The notes under the pieces were generated by a model. That model was not told where the DNA came from. It saw only the letters and a program-made list of their open reading frames with translations, and ran no database searches. From Rhizobium sp. LC145 (GTDB taxonomy: Bacteria > Pseudomonadota > Alphaproteobacteria > Rhizobiales > Rhizobiaceae), in assembly GCF_001005825.1 (NCBI RefSeq), contig NZ_LBHV01000011.1, forward strand, positions 62,001 to 126,000: 64,000 nt of DNA. The letters run 5' to 3'. Shown in pieces: positions 57,894 through 64,000 of the stretch (the first letter of the stretch is position 1; each line of letters opens with the position of its first letter). The position numbers and the translations under genes are program-made.

Positions 57894-59405
57894 ATGACAA
57901 ATGATTTTGCGGCAGATGTGCTCATCTGCGGCGCGGGAGCGGCTGGCCTGACGCTAGGGATCGAGCTTGCACGGCGAGGGATATCTTTCCGGCTGATCGA
58001 GAAGATGATCCAACCCTTTCCTGGTTCGCGTGGGAAGGGGATACAGCCTAGGACGCAGGAAATTTTCGAGGACATTGGAATCCTGGACAAGGTGGTTGCC
58101 GCCGGGGGCATCTATCCGCCTTTGCACGAGTATCAGGACGATGGCACCTATGTGGAAAAGAACCCGATTGAGAATGTGGACCCGGCACCCGCTGAGCCCT
58201 ACCACATTCCGCTGATGATCCCGCAGTTTCTCACGGAAAGGATCATGCGAGAACGGTTGAGGGAGTTCGGACGTCAGGTCGAGTTCGGTTTTCAGCTGTG
58301 CAGTTTTGAACAAAACCAGGATGGGGTCGTTGCGCGGATCGCTGGACCGGACGGCGAGAAGGCAATTCGTACTCGCTATCTTATCGGAGCGGACGGAGGC
58401 CGAAGCTTCGTGCGTGGCGCGCTGGACATCAATTTTCCGGGCAAGACGTTAGGCGCGCGTGCGGTGGTGGCAGATGTTGCGCTGACGGGACTTAGTCGCG
58501 ACGCCTGGCATCAGTTCAATCAAGGGGACATGGAAAGAATGGTTCATGTTTGCCCGCTTGCCGGAACCGATCTTTTCCAGATTCAGGCACCCATTCCGCT
58601 GGAGGGAGAATTCGACCTCTCGGCGGACGGGCTCGGAAGGATGATCAGCGAGCGGACAGGCCGCGACGACGTTCAGGTGCATTCGGTGACGTGGGTATCT
58701 GCCTATATGATGAACGCCCGGCTTGCAGACCGGTACCGGGTTGGCCGGGTGTTCCTTGTTGGCGATGCCGCGCATATCCATCCGCCGACGGGTGGCCAGG
58801 GACTGAATACCAGCGTTCAGGATGCTTATAATCTAGGGTGGAAGCTGGCCGCGGTGCTCGATGGCGCGCCGGATCGCCTGCTCGACAGCTACGAAGATGA
58901 GCGGCGCCCCGTCGCAGAAGCGGTACTTGGTCTATCCAGCCGTCTGCTCGATGCGCAGAAGCGAGGTGAGATGCGGCGTGGCCGCGAGGTGCACCAGCTC
59001 GATATTGGCTATACAGGATCCCTTCTCTCGGGCGAGATCAGTGCACGCAGCGGGAGCCTCCGTGCGGGAGACCGCGCGCCGGACGCCCCGTTCAAGGGTG
59101 CGGCGGGCCAGCCGGCGCGGCTGTTTCAGCTTTTTCAGGGGCCTCATTGGACACTGCTCGTGCACGGACCACGACCTGAGGGCCTCACGCCACGTCCGGG
59201 GCTTCGCATTCACAGCGTCGGTCCTCGAGGCGACATCGTCGACCAGTGGGGACACATACGCGGCGCCTATGAGATGGAACCAGGGGAATGCGTACTGATC
59301 CGTCCGGACGGCTATGTCGGCGCAACCTTTTGTGCCAACCATGCTGCGAAGCTGGAGATCTATCTGGATCGCGTCGGTCTGAGCAGTATCGAGGAAGCAG
59401 TCTGA
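57894..59405 (+). CDS. FAD-dependent aromatic monooxygenase (PheA/TfdB-type)
   Basis: 503-residue class A flavoprotein hydroxylase. The FAD site GAGAAG is at 13-18 (VLICGAGAAGLTLGIELARRG), the second is GDAAHIHPPTGGQGLNTSVQDAYNLGWKLA, and the NADPH/FAD DG motif appears in YLIGADGGRSFVRGAL. A C-terminal thioredoxin-like part (GDRAPDAPFKG) follows. Relatives hydroxylate phenols or inactivate antibiotics such as rifampicin. AAGGAG precedes the ATG. The MFS gene starts at its stop (TGATG), so both are co-translated. Confidence 0.9.
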   Translation: MTNDFAADVLICGAGAAGLTLGIELARRGISFRLIEKMIQPFPGSRGKGIQPRTQEIFEDIGILDKVVAAGGIYPPLHEYQDDGTYVEKNPIENVDPAPAEPYHIPLMIPQFLTERIMRERLREFGRQVEFGFQLCSFEQNQDGVVARIAGPDGEKAIRTRYLIGADGGRSFVRGALDINFPGKTLGARAVVADVALTGLSRDAWHQFNQGDMERMVHVCPLAGTDLFQIQAPIPLEGEFDLSADGLGRMISERTGRDDVQVHSVTWVSAYMMNARLADRYRVGRVFLVGDAAHIHPPTGGQGLNTSVQDAYNLGWKLAAVLDGAPDRLLDSYEDERRPVAEAVLGLSSRLLDAQKRGEMRRGREVHQLDIGYTGSLLSGEISARSGSLRAGDRAPDAPFKGAAGQPARLFQLFQGPHWTLLVHGPRPEGLTPRPGLRIHSVGPRGDIVDQWGHIRGAYEMEPGECVLIRPDGYVGATFCANHAAKLEIYLDRVGLSSIEEAV

Positions 59406-60658
59406 TGAGCGTCGAAAGGAGCTCTGGGAGCAACTTCACGACGCGGGATAGGCTGGACTTGCGGTTGATGTTGCCGTTGTCTGCTATTGTGGCACTCTAT
59501 GCTGCTGGGGTGGGGGCAGTTCTGCCAGTCCTGCCATTCTATCTACGTGAGATGGGAGCGAGCCCCTTCGTCTTCGGGCTTGTCCTTTCCACCGAAGCGC
59601 TCAGCCAGTCCGCGGCATCGCCTTTGCTGGGCCAGCTCTCCGACCGATTTGGTCGCAAGCGGGTCCTAATGGCGAGCCAGGCGGTGGCGATGGTCAGCCT
59701 TTTGCTGCTTGCTCTTGCGCAAAGCATCTTCATTGTCGTTCTGGCTCGCTTCCTGTTCGGTCTGACAGCTGGAAACTTCTCGGCAGCGGCCGCTTACGCA
59801 GCAGACAATAGTACGGTGGCGACACGACGACAGGCGATCGGCGTCGTAAGCGCCAGTCTCGGTCTCGGGGCAATTGTCGGTGCAGGCATCTCGAGCGTTT
59901 TGTCTGAAACCTCGTTGACCGCCCCGATTTATATGGCTTTGGCTCTGGCTGCTTCCGGCCTCCTCGTGACAATCGTTTGCCTGAAAGAACGCAAGGCCAT
60001 AGGGCGGAATCCCGCAAAGGTCGGTAGAGAGAAAATCTCGTTGCGCGCTGTCACAAGCTCACCTGTGATGCGTGTCCTTTTCGTTATTATGCTGTGCCAC
60101 TTCTTCGCTTACGGAATGTATGTCTCGCAGCTTCCGAATTTTCTTGCCGATAGGTTCGTTTGGGATGGGCACCCTCTTGGTCCACGGGAGTTCAGCTATC
60201 TCATAGCCGCTGACGGTGCGATTAACATTCTCGTCCAGCTTTTTCTCCTCGGGTGGCTCGGTCGGTCTGTATCCGAGCGCCAATTGATCATCCTGATTTT
60301 TGGTCTCATCGCTACCGGCGTCGTGACCGCTGGGCTGGCGAACACGATTTTCCTTCTGGCCTTTGCCGTGATGTGCGTCAGCATAGGCGATGCTCTTGCA
60401 AAGCCTACCTACCTCGGGGCTCTGTCTGTCCACGTCCCTTCTGAACGGCAAGGAGTTGTCATGGGTACGGGGCAAGCGCTGGTAGCAGTAACAGATATCG
60501 TCTCGCCGGCATTCGCTGGTTTGATTCTTGGTTGGGGCTTCTATGGGGCGTGGATCGGAACTGTGGTGGCAATCGCCATAATCGGAGCTGTGATCGCCGC
60601 CACCCGCCTTCCCCGCCAGATGGAGCGAGAAAGAGTTCTCTCTGGACCGCCTCTATAA
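59405..60658 (+). CDS. MFS transporter (TetA/drug-efflux type)
   Basis: 417 residues with about 12 helices. The loop after helix 2 holds the family motif LSDRFGRKRVLM (motif A), and the helix 5 antiporter motif C-like segment reads GLGAIVGAGISSVLSE. Motif order is that of the TetA/DHA1 drug:H+ antiporters. ATG 59405 overlaps the monooxygenase stop by one base. Together with the MarR regulator this looks like a substrate-specific detoxification cassette that modifies and exports an aromatic compound. Confidence 0.9.
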   Translation: MSVERSSGSNFTTRDRLDLRLMLPLSAIVALYAAGVGAVLPVLPFYLREMGASPFVFGLVLSTEALSQSAASPLLGQLSDRFGRKRVLMASQAVAMVSLLLLALAQSIFIVVLARFLFGLTAGNFSAAAAYAADNSTVATRRQAIGVVSASLGLGAIVGAGISSVLSETSLTAPIYMALALAASGLLVTIVCLKERKAIGRNPAKVGREKISLRAVTSSPVMRVLFVIMLCHFFAYGMYVSQLPNFLADRFVWDGHPLGPREFSYLIAADGAINILVQLFLLGWLGRSVSERQLIILIFGLIATGVVTAGLANTIFLLAFAVMCVSIGDALAKPTYLGALSVHVPSERQGVVMGTGQALVAVTDIVSPAFAGLILGWGFYGAWIGTVVAIAIIGAVIAATRLPRQMERERVLSGPPL

Positions 60659-60851
60659 CCAAGCTCGGGGTGGGAGGGCGACATTCATGAGGCGTCAATG
60701 GTTGTTCGCTCGTCCTTCGACAGGTGACGCAAAGACCGGTCAGGAACCGCTCGCTTATCAGCTTCTTCTCGAAACCCACGGTGTCGTCGCCCGGATAGCC
60801 GATCGGATGGCTTAGCGCGCGGGATCACATATATGTATGATTTTTATCGGC

Positions 60852-61628
60852 TCATCTTGACCTTTCAGCGAGTTCGGAGGCCCTTCGCGCCCGCCGCAGG
60901 GCATCCGTCATCTCGCTCCGGGCAACGCCGATGAGCTGCTCCATCGCGTGGCGGGCAGCTTCGGGCCGCCGCATCCGAATGGCTTCGAGCACGTCCTGAT
61001 GCGTGAGGATCGCCTGCTCGTGCGATTGGCTGGCGCGGTTGGTCAGCCGGAAGCTTGCGAGCAGGGCCGCGCGGATGGCGCTGGCGAACTGGCGATAGAC
61101 CCAGTTGCCGCTGGCGTTGATGATTGCCGTATGGAACTCGAGGTCGGCGCGGCTCCAGGCTTCGTTGTCGCGCGAGTTTGCCTCCACCATGTCCTCGAAG
61201 GCCTTTGAGATCTGGTAGAGTTGCCTTGCATTGGCGTTTGCGGCCGCCTGCGCAGCGGCGGCGGGCTCCAGCAACTGCCTTGCATCGATCAGCGAGGAAT
61301 AGAAGGCGTCATCGGCCCCGACCGCCAGCATCACGTCGAGGACGATCGGATCGAGATAATTCCAGTTCTCGCGCGGCAGCACGATCGTTCCCGCCCGGGT
61401 GCGGGACCGCACCATGCCGAGTGCCGAAAGATACTGCATGGCCTCGCGCAGGCTGGTGCGGCTGACGCCAAACCTCTCCGTTAGCTCCGCCTCGTTCGGA
61501 AGCGTGGAGCTTTCCGGGAAAGTGCCGGAGACGATCATCTCGACAAGCTGCTGGAGAAGTGCCTCCCTCACGCTGCGTTTGCCGCGCTGGGCGATCGGTG
61601 CACCGTGCTCCGTCAATATCCGCGTCAT
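60852..61628 (-). CDS. GntR/FadR-family transcriptional regulator
   Basis: 258 residues. The GntR winged helix is at about 14-80 (VREALLQQLVEMIVSGTFPESSTLPNEAELTERFGVSRTSLREAMQYLSALGMVRSRTRAGTIV) and an FCD ligand domain follows (DARQLLEPAAAAQAAANA, DLEFHTAIINASGNWVYRQF, HQDVLEAIRMRRPEAARHAMEQL). The Asp/His residues of the FCD metal site are present. ATG 61628 matches the family length; upstream in-frame residues to 61745 do not. It is divergent from the sugar ABC transporter, its likely target. Confidence 0.88.
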   Translation of the reverse strand: MTRILTEHGAPIAQRGKRSVREALLQQLVEMIVSGTFPESSTLPNEAELTERFGVSRTSLREAMQYLSALGMVRSRTRAGTIVLPRENWNYLDPIVLDVMLAVGADDAFYSSLIDARQLLEPAAAAQAAANANARQLYQISKAFEDMVEANSRDNEAWSRADLEFHTAIINASGNWVYRQFASAIRAALLASFRLTNRASQSHEQAILTHQDVLEAIRMRRPEAARHAMEQLIGVARSEMTDALRRARRASELAERSR

Positions 61629-61763
61629 GGTCTGCTCTGATCCCCTTGCTTGTTCCCGCAGCCAGCACGCGTGATCCGGAAAGTCCTCGACCCGGGATCG
61701 GCCTTCTGCGCCGAATTGCAATCGGTAATATGAATGATCCGGCATTTGCGATCAAATCTTAAA

Positions 61764-61778
61764 ATAAATCGTATTTAT
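61764..61778. promoter_or_regulatory. Candidate FadR/GntR operator
   Basis: ATAAAT-CGT-ATTTAT (61764-61778) is a short palindrome abutting the -35 box of the binding-protein promoter, in the divergent region beside the FadR-type gene. Binding here would block the transporter promoter. Inferred from position and symmetry. Confidence 0.45.
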
Positions 61779-61779
61779 A

Positions 61780-61807
61780 TTGACATTTGTCGGACGGCTT
61801 CTAATCT
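61780..61807 (+). promoter_or_regulatory. Promoter of the sugar ABC operon
   Basis: TTGACA (61780-61785) and TAATCT (61802-61807) are 16 bases apart, a strong sigma-70-type pair placed 36 bases before the binding-protein start at 61844. Confidence 0.6.
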
Positions 61808-61843
61808 GGCCCGCATCGAGACCGATAAACGAGGGAGGAAGGG

Positions 61844-62815
61844 ATGAAACTTTCGAAACACGCCGCATTGCTGGTGGCGGCCGTACTGACCGGCGCCACG
61901 ACCGTCGCGGCGCAGGAGGACCTGAAGGTCGGCGCCATCTACATGGATGCGCAGGGCTTTTATGCCGGCGTGCGCAAAGGCATTCAGACCGGCGCTGCCG
62001 AGGCCGGCCGCAAGCTCGATATCGTCGAGACCAATGCTCAGGGCGATGTCAGCAAGGAATCGTCCTTCATCGATTCACTGATCTCCGCCGGCGTGCAGGC
62101 AATCATCGTCTCGCCGGTTTCCGCTGATGGCTCCTATCGCGCCATCCGCCGAGCACATGACGCCGGGATTCCGGTGGTCTGCTACAATACCTGCCTCAAT
62201 GACGAGGACATGAAGGAATACATCTCGGCCTATGCGGTCGGCGACCCCTTCGAGTTCGGCTATAAGCTCGGCGATGTCGCGGCGGACTATTTCATTGCCG
62301 AAAAGAACGAAGCGCCGAAGATCGCTGTCTTGAACTGCGAATTCGTCGAGGTTTGCGTGACAAGACGCAAGGGCTTCGAGGAGGCGCTGAAGGCCCAGGT
62401 GCCGGGTGCGCAGATCGTCGCCAACCAGGAAGGCGCGGTTCTCGACAAGGCGGTTTCCGTCGCGAGCACCATGCTGTCCTCCAATCCGGATATCGACGCC
62501 TTCTTCGGTGAGGCGGGCGGTGCCACACTCGGGGCGGCACGTGCCGTGAAAAGCCAGGGCAAGACCGGCGAGGTCGTCGTCTTCGGCGGCGACATGACGA
62601 CCGAGATCGCCCAGGAGCTTGCCGATTTCTCGATCATCAAGGCAGTCGTTGACATTTCCGGCCAGGGCCTCGGCAAGCTTGCGCTGGCGCAGGCGATCAA
62701 GTCGATCGACGGCGAGCCGCCGGAAGGCATCAAGGTTCCCTACGACATCGACGTCTACAAGTCTTCCGAGGACGGCAAGGCCTGGCTCGAGGCGCATGCC
62801 GACGGCATCCCCTGA
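61844..62815 (+). CDS. Sugar ABC transporter substrate-binding protein (RbsB-like)
   Basis: 323 residues with a signal peptide (HAALLVAAVLTGATTVAAQ). The type I periplasmic-binding fold is typical of RbsB/XylF: KVGAIYMDAQGFYAGVRKGIQTGAAEAGRKLDIVE, SFIDSLISAGVQAIIVSPVSADG, DIDAFFGEAGGATLGAARAVKSQGKTGEVVVFGGDMT. Ligand unknown; a pentose, hexose or polyol is likely. AGGAGG-like GGGAGGAAGGG precedes the ATG. Two GC-rich hairpins separate it from the ATPase gene, a common way to give more binding protein than transporter. Confidence 0.9.
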   Translation: MKLSKHAALLVAAVLTGATTVAAQEDLKVGAIYMDAQGFYAGVRKGIQTGAAEAGRKLDIVETNAQGDVSKESSFIDSLISAGVQAIIVSPVSADGSYRAIRRAHDAGIPVVCYNTCLNDEDMKEYISAYAVGDPFEFGYKLGDVAADYFIAEKNEAPKIAVLNCEFVEVCVTRRKGFEEALKAQVPGAQIVANQEGAVLDKAVSVASTMLSSNPDIDAFFGEAGGATLGAARAVKSQGKTGEVVVFGGDMTTEIAQELADFSIIKAVVDISGQGLGKLALAQAIKSIDGEPPEGIKVPYDIDVYKSSEDGKAWLEAHADGIP

Positions 62816-62829
62816 TCGTTCGTCCTGAT

Positions 62830-62921
62830 TGCCGGCTCCGACTGCCGGCATGTATCGCCGAGGCCTCTCACGCGCCGCCCCGAGAGCCAACATGGGAAGA
62901 GGCCGCCGGAGGTCCGGCGGC
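62830..62921. repeat. Two intercistronic hairpins after the binding-protein gene
   Basis: First TGCCGGC-TCCGACT-GCCGGCA (62830-62850), then GCCGCCGGA-GG-TCCGGCGGC (62902-62921); both stems are perfect. They lie in the 128-base gap between the binding-protein and ATPase genes and probably protect the upstream mRNA or attenuate read-through. Confidence 0.6.
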
Positions 62922-62943
62922 ATCGCTCGCAACGGAAAGACCG

Positions 62944-64000
62944 ATGACTACTGTTTCTGAGATAGGACAGGCTGCCGTTCCCGCCGTCGCGTCGCTAAAA
63001 GGATGCACGCGCCGCTATCCCGGTGTGCTTGCACTCGACAGCGCCACTTTCGACGTCGCGCCGGGCGAGGTGAGGGCGCTGCTCGGCAAGAACGGCGCCG
63101 GAAAATCGACACTGATCCGAATGCTGACGGGTGCGGAAATTCCCGACAGCGGAACGGTGCTGATCGATGGCGCCGAGCTTACTCACACCGGCTCAGGGCG
63201 GGCGCAAGAATCCTTCGAGAAGGGCGTGCGCGTCGTCTATCAGGAGCTCAGCCTGGTGCCCGGTATGACATTGGCCGAGAACCTTTTCCTCGGGCGCTGG
63301 CCGCGCAAGGGTGGCGTCATTCAATATGCGGCCATGGAAGCGGAAGCCTCCGAGGCGATGGCCAGGCTCGGTCTCGACCTGCCGCCCGACCGGCTGGTGG
63401 CGGGCCTGAGCCCTGCCGAACGGCAGTTGCTGGAGATCGCCCGCGCCATGCTCGGCAAACCGAAGCTCGTCATTCTCGACGAGCCGACGAGTTCGCTCGC
63501 TGCGGCCGAGGCGGAAAAGGTGATGGCTGCCGTGACCCGGGTGGCCGCGCAGGGCATTGCGGTCATCTATGTCAGCCACCGGATGAACGAGATCCGCCAG
63601 ATTGCCCATTCGGCGACGATCATGCGGGATGGCCGGATCATCGACACGGTCGACGTGAAGGGCGCCGATACGCGCGAGATCGTCCGGCTGATGCTGGGCT
63701 CGGAGGCCTCTCAGGCCCCCGTGCTGGAAGACAGGAGCCTTTCAGAAACCGTGCTCGAAGTGAAGGATCTGGCGGTTTGGCCGAAACTCGCCTCGATTTC
63801 GTTTTCGCTGAAAAAGGGAGAGGTGCTCGGCATCGCCGGCCTGCTCGGTTCTGGCCGCACGGAACTCCTGCAAGCGATCATGGGCGTGCGCCGCTTCGAT
63901 GCCGGCGACATCCGGGCTGATGGAAAGTCGGTCAAATCCGCCGGCTACAAGGAGATGGTGCGCCGCGGCTTCGGCTACACACCGGAAAGCCGCAAGGAAG
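62944..64000 (+). CDS. Sugar ABC transporter ATP-binding protein (RbsA-like), cut by window end
   Basis: The frame runs from ATG 62944 beyond the window; 352 complete codons are seen of about 500 expected. The first ATPase module has Walker A GKNGAGKS, signature LSPAERQLLEIARAM, Walker B LVILDEPTSSL and the H-loop VSHRM. The second module begins near residue 278 (ISFSLKKGEVLGIAGLLGSGRTELL), with the Walker A variant LGSGRTE usual in the second half of RbsA-type proteins. The signature LSPAE differs slightly from LSGGQ but is seen in this group. A permease gene should follow outside the window. Confidence 0.9.
   Translation, partial: MTTVSEIGQAAVPAVASLKGCTRRYPGVLALDSATFDVAPGEVRALLGKNGAGKSTLIRMLTGAEIPDSGTVLIDGAELTHTGSGRAQESFEKGVRVVYQELSLVPGMTLAENLFLGRWPRKGGVIQYAAMEAEASEAMARLGLDLPPDRLVAGLSPAERQLLEIARAMLGKPKLVILDEPTSSLAAAEAEKVMAAVTRVAAQGIAVIYVSHRMNEIRQIAHSATIMRDGRIIDTVDVKGADTREIVRLMLGSEASQAPVLEDRSLSETVLEVKDLAVWPKLASISFSLKKGEVLGIAGLLGSGRTELLQAIMGVRRFDAGDIRADGKSVKSAGYKEMVRRGFGYTPESRKE

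Noticed and set aside
60659..60851. Possible small gene between the MFS gene and the FadR-type gene
   Set aside because: No open frame with a ribosome site or family signal; treated as a short convergent gap.
1..64000. CRISPR arrays, rRNA genes, phage structural genes, or traR/tra conjugation genes
   Set aside because: No regularly spaced repeats, no rRNA-like sequence, no phage modules and no LuxR-type or transfer genes were seen in the window.

Overview
The window looks like part of a secondary replicon (megaplasmid or chromid) of an alphaproteobacterium in or near the Rhizobiaceae. The main evidence is a complete repABC replication and partition operon (47818-51567) with three parS-like palindromes, a counter-transcribed RNA locus between repB and repC, a rhizobial plasmid-type DUF1612/HTH gene beside it, a PrsDE/ExsH-like secretion operon, a RirA-type iron operator, and high GC with long antisense shadow frames. 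The genus cannot be fixed from sequence alone.

Layout. 1-2119: end of an AraC-type regulator, a Tat-exported haloperoxidase-like hydrolase and a cupin. 2599-10457 (minus strand): a DeoR regulator followed by a binding protein, two ATPases, two permeases, a glycerophosphodiesterase and an inositol-monophosphatase-family phosphatase. This gene-for-gene order matches the accR-accABCDEFG agrocinopine (sugar-phosphodiester opine) operon of Ti plasmids, here without traR. 10907-14551: a CACHE/HAMP/class III cyclase-like receptor and a MscS channel with a cyclic-nucleotide-binding tail, both with substituted nucleotide-handling residues. 14882-19391: type I secretion ABC protein, adaptor and RTX/GH16 glycanase. 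20765-26522: siderophore uptake (TonB receptor, binding protein, siderophore-interacting reductase) with a divergent PchR-type regulator and a perfect TGA-N9-TCA operator.

26539-36999: mixed accessory genes, including DUF899 and a small membrane partner, a TPR/HTH regulator, a beta-propeller protein, small exported proteins, an exported methyltransferase, an APC permease, a two-component system, a LysR regulator and an arginase-family enzyme. 37049-44201: propionate-to-succinyl-CoA genes (pccB, small ORF, pccA, methylmalonyl-CoA mutase) interrupted by a vapBC toxin-antitoxin pair on the other strand. 44353-51567: replicon region with a decayed IS5-family transposase and repABC.

52040-57060: membrane and general-stress genes (AI-2E-type transporter with a long C-terminal extension, exported hydrolase, YciE/F-like, YmgE-like, YidB-like). 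57362-60658: MarR regulator divergent from a flavoprotein monooxygenase and MFS exporter, with a palindromic operator between them. 60852-64000: FadR-type regulator divergent from a sugar ABC transporter (binding protein plus ATPase cut by the window end).

The window reads as a set of nutrient-scavenging and envelope modules, each with its own local regulator. The acc-type operon and the cyclase-channel pair are the most unusual items.
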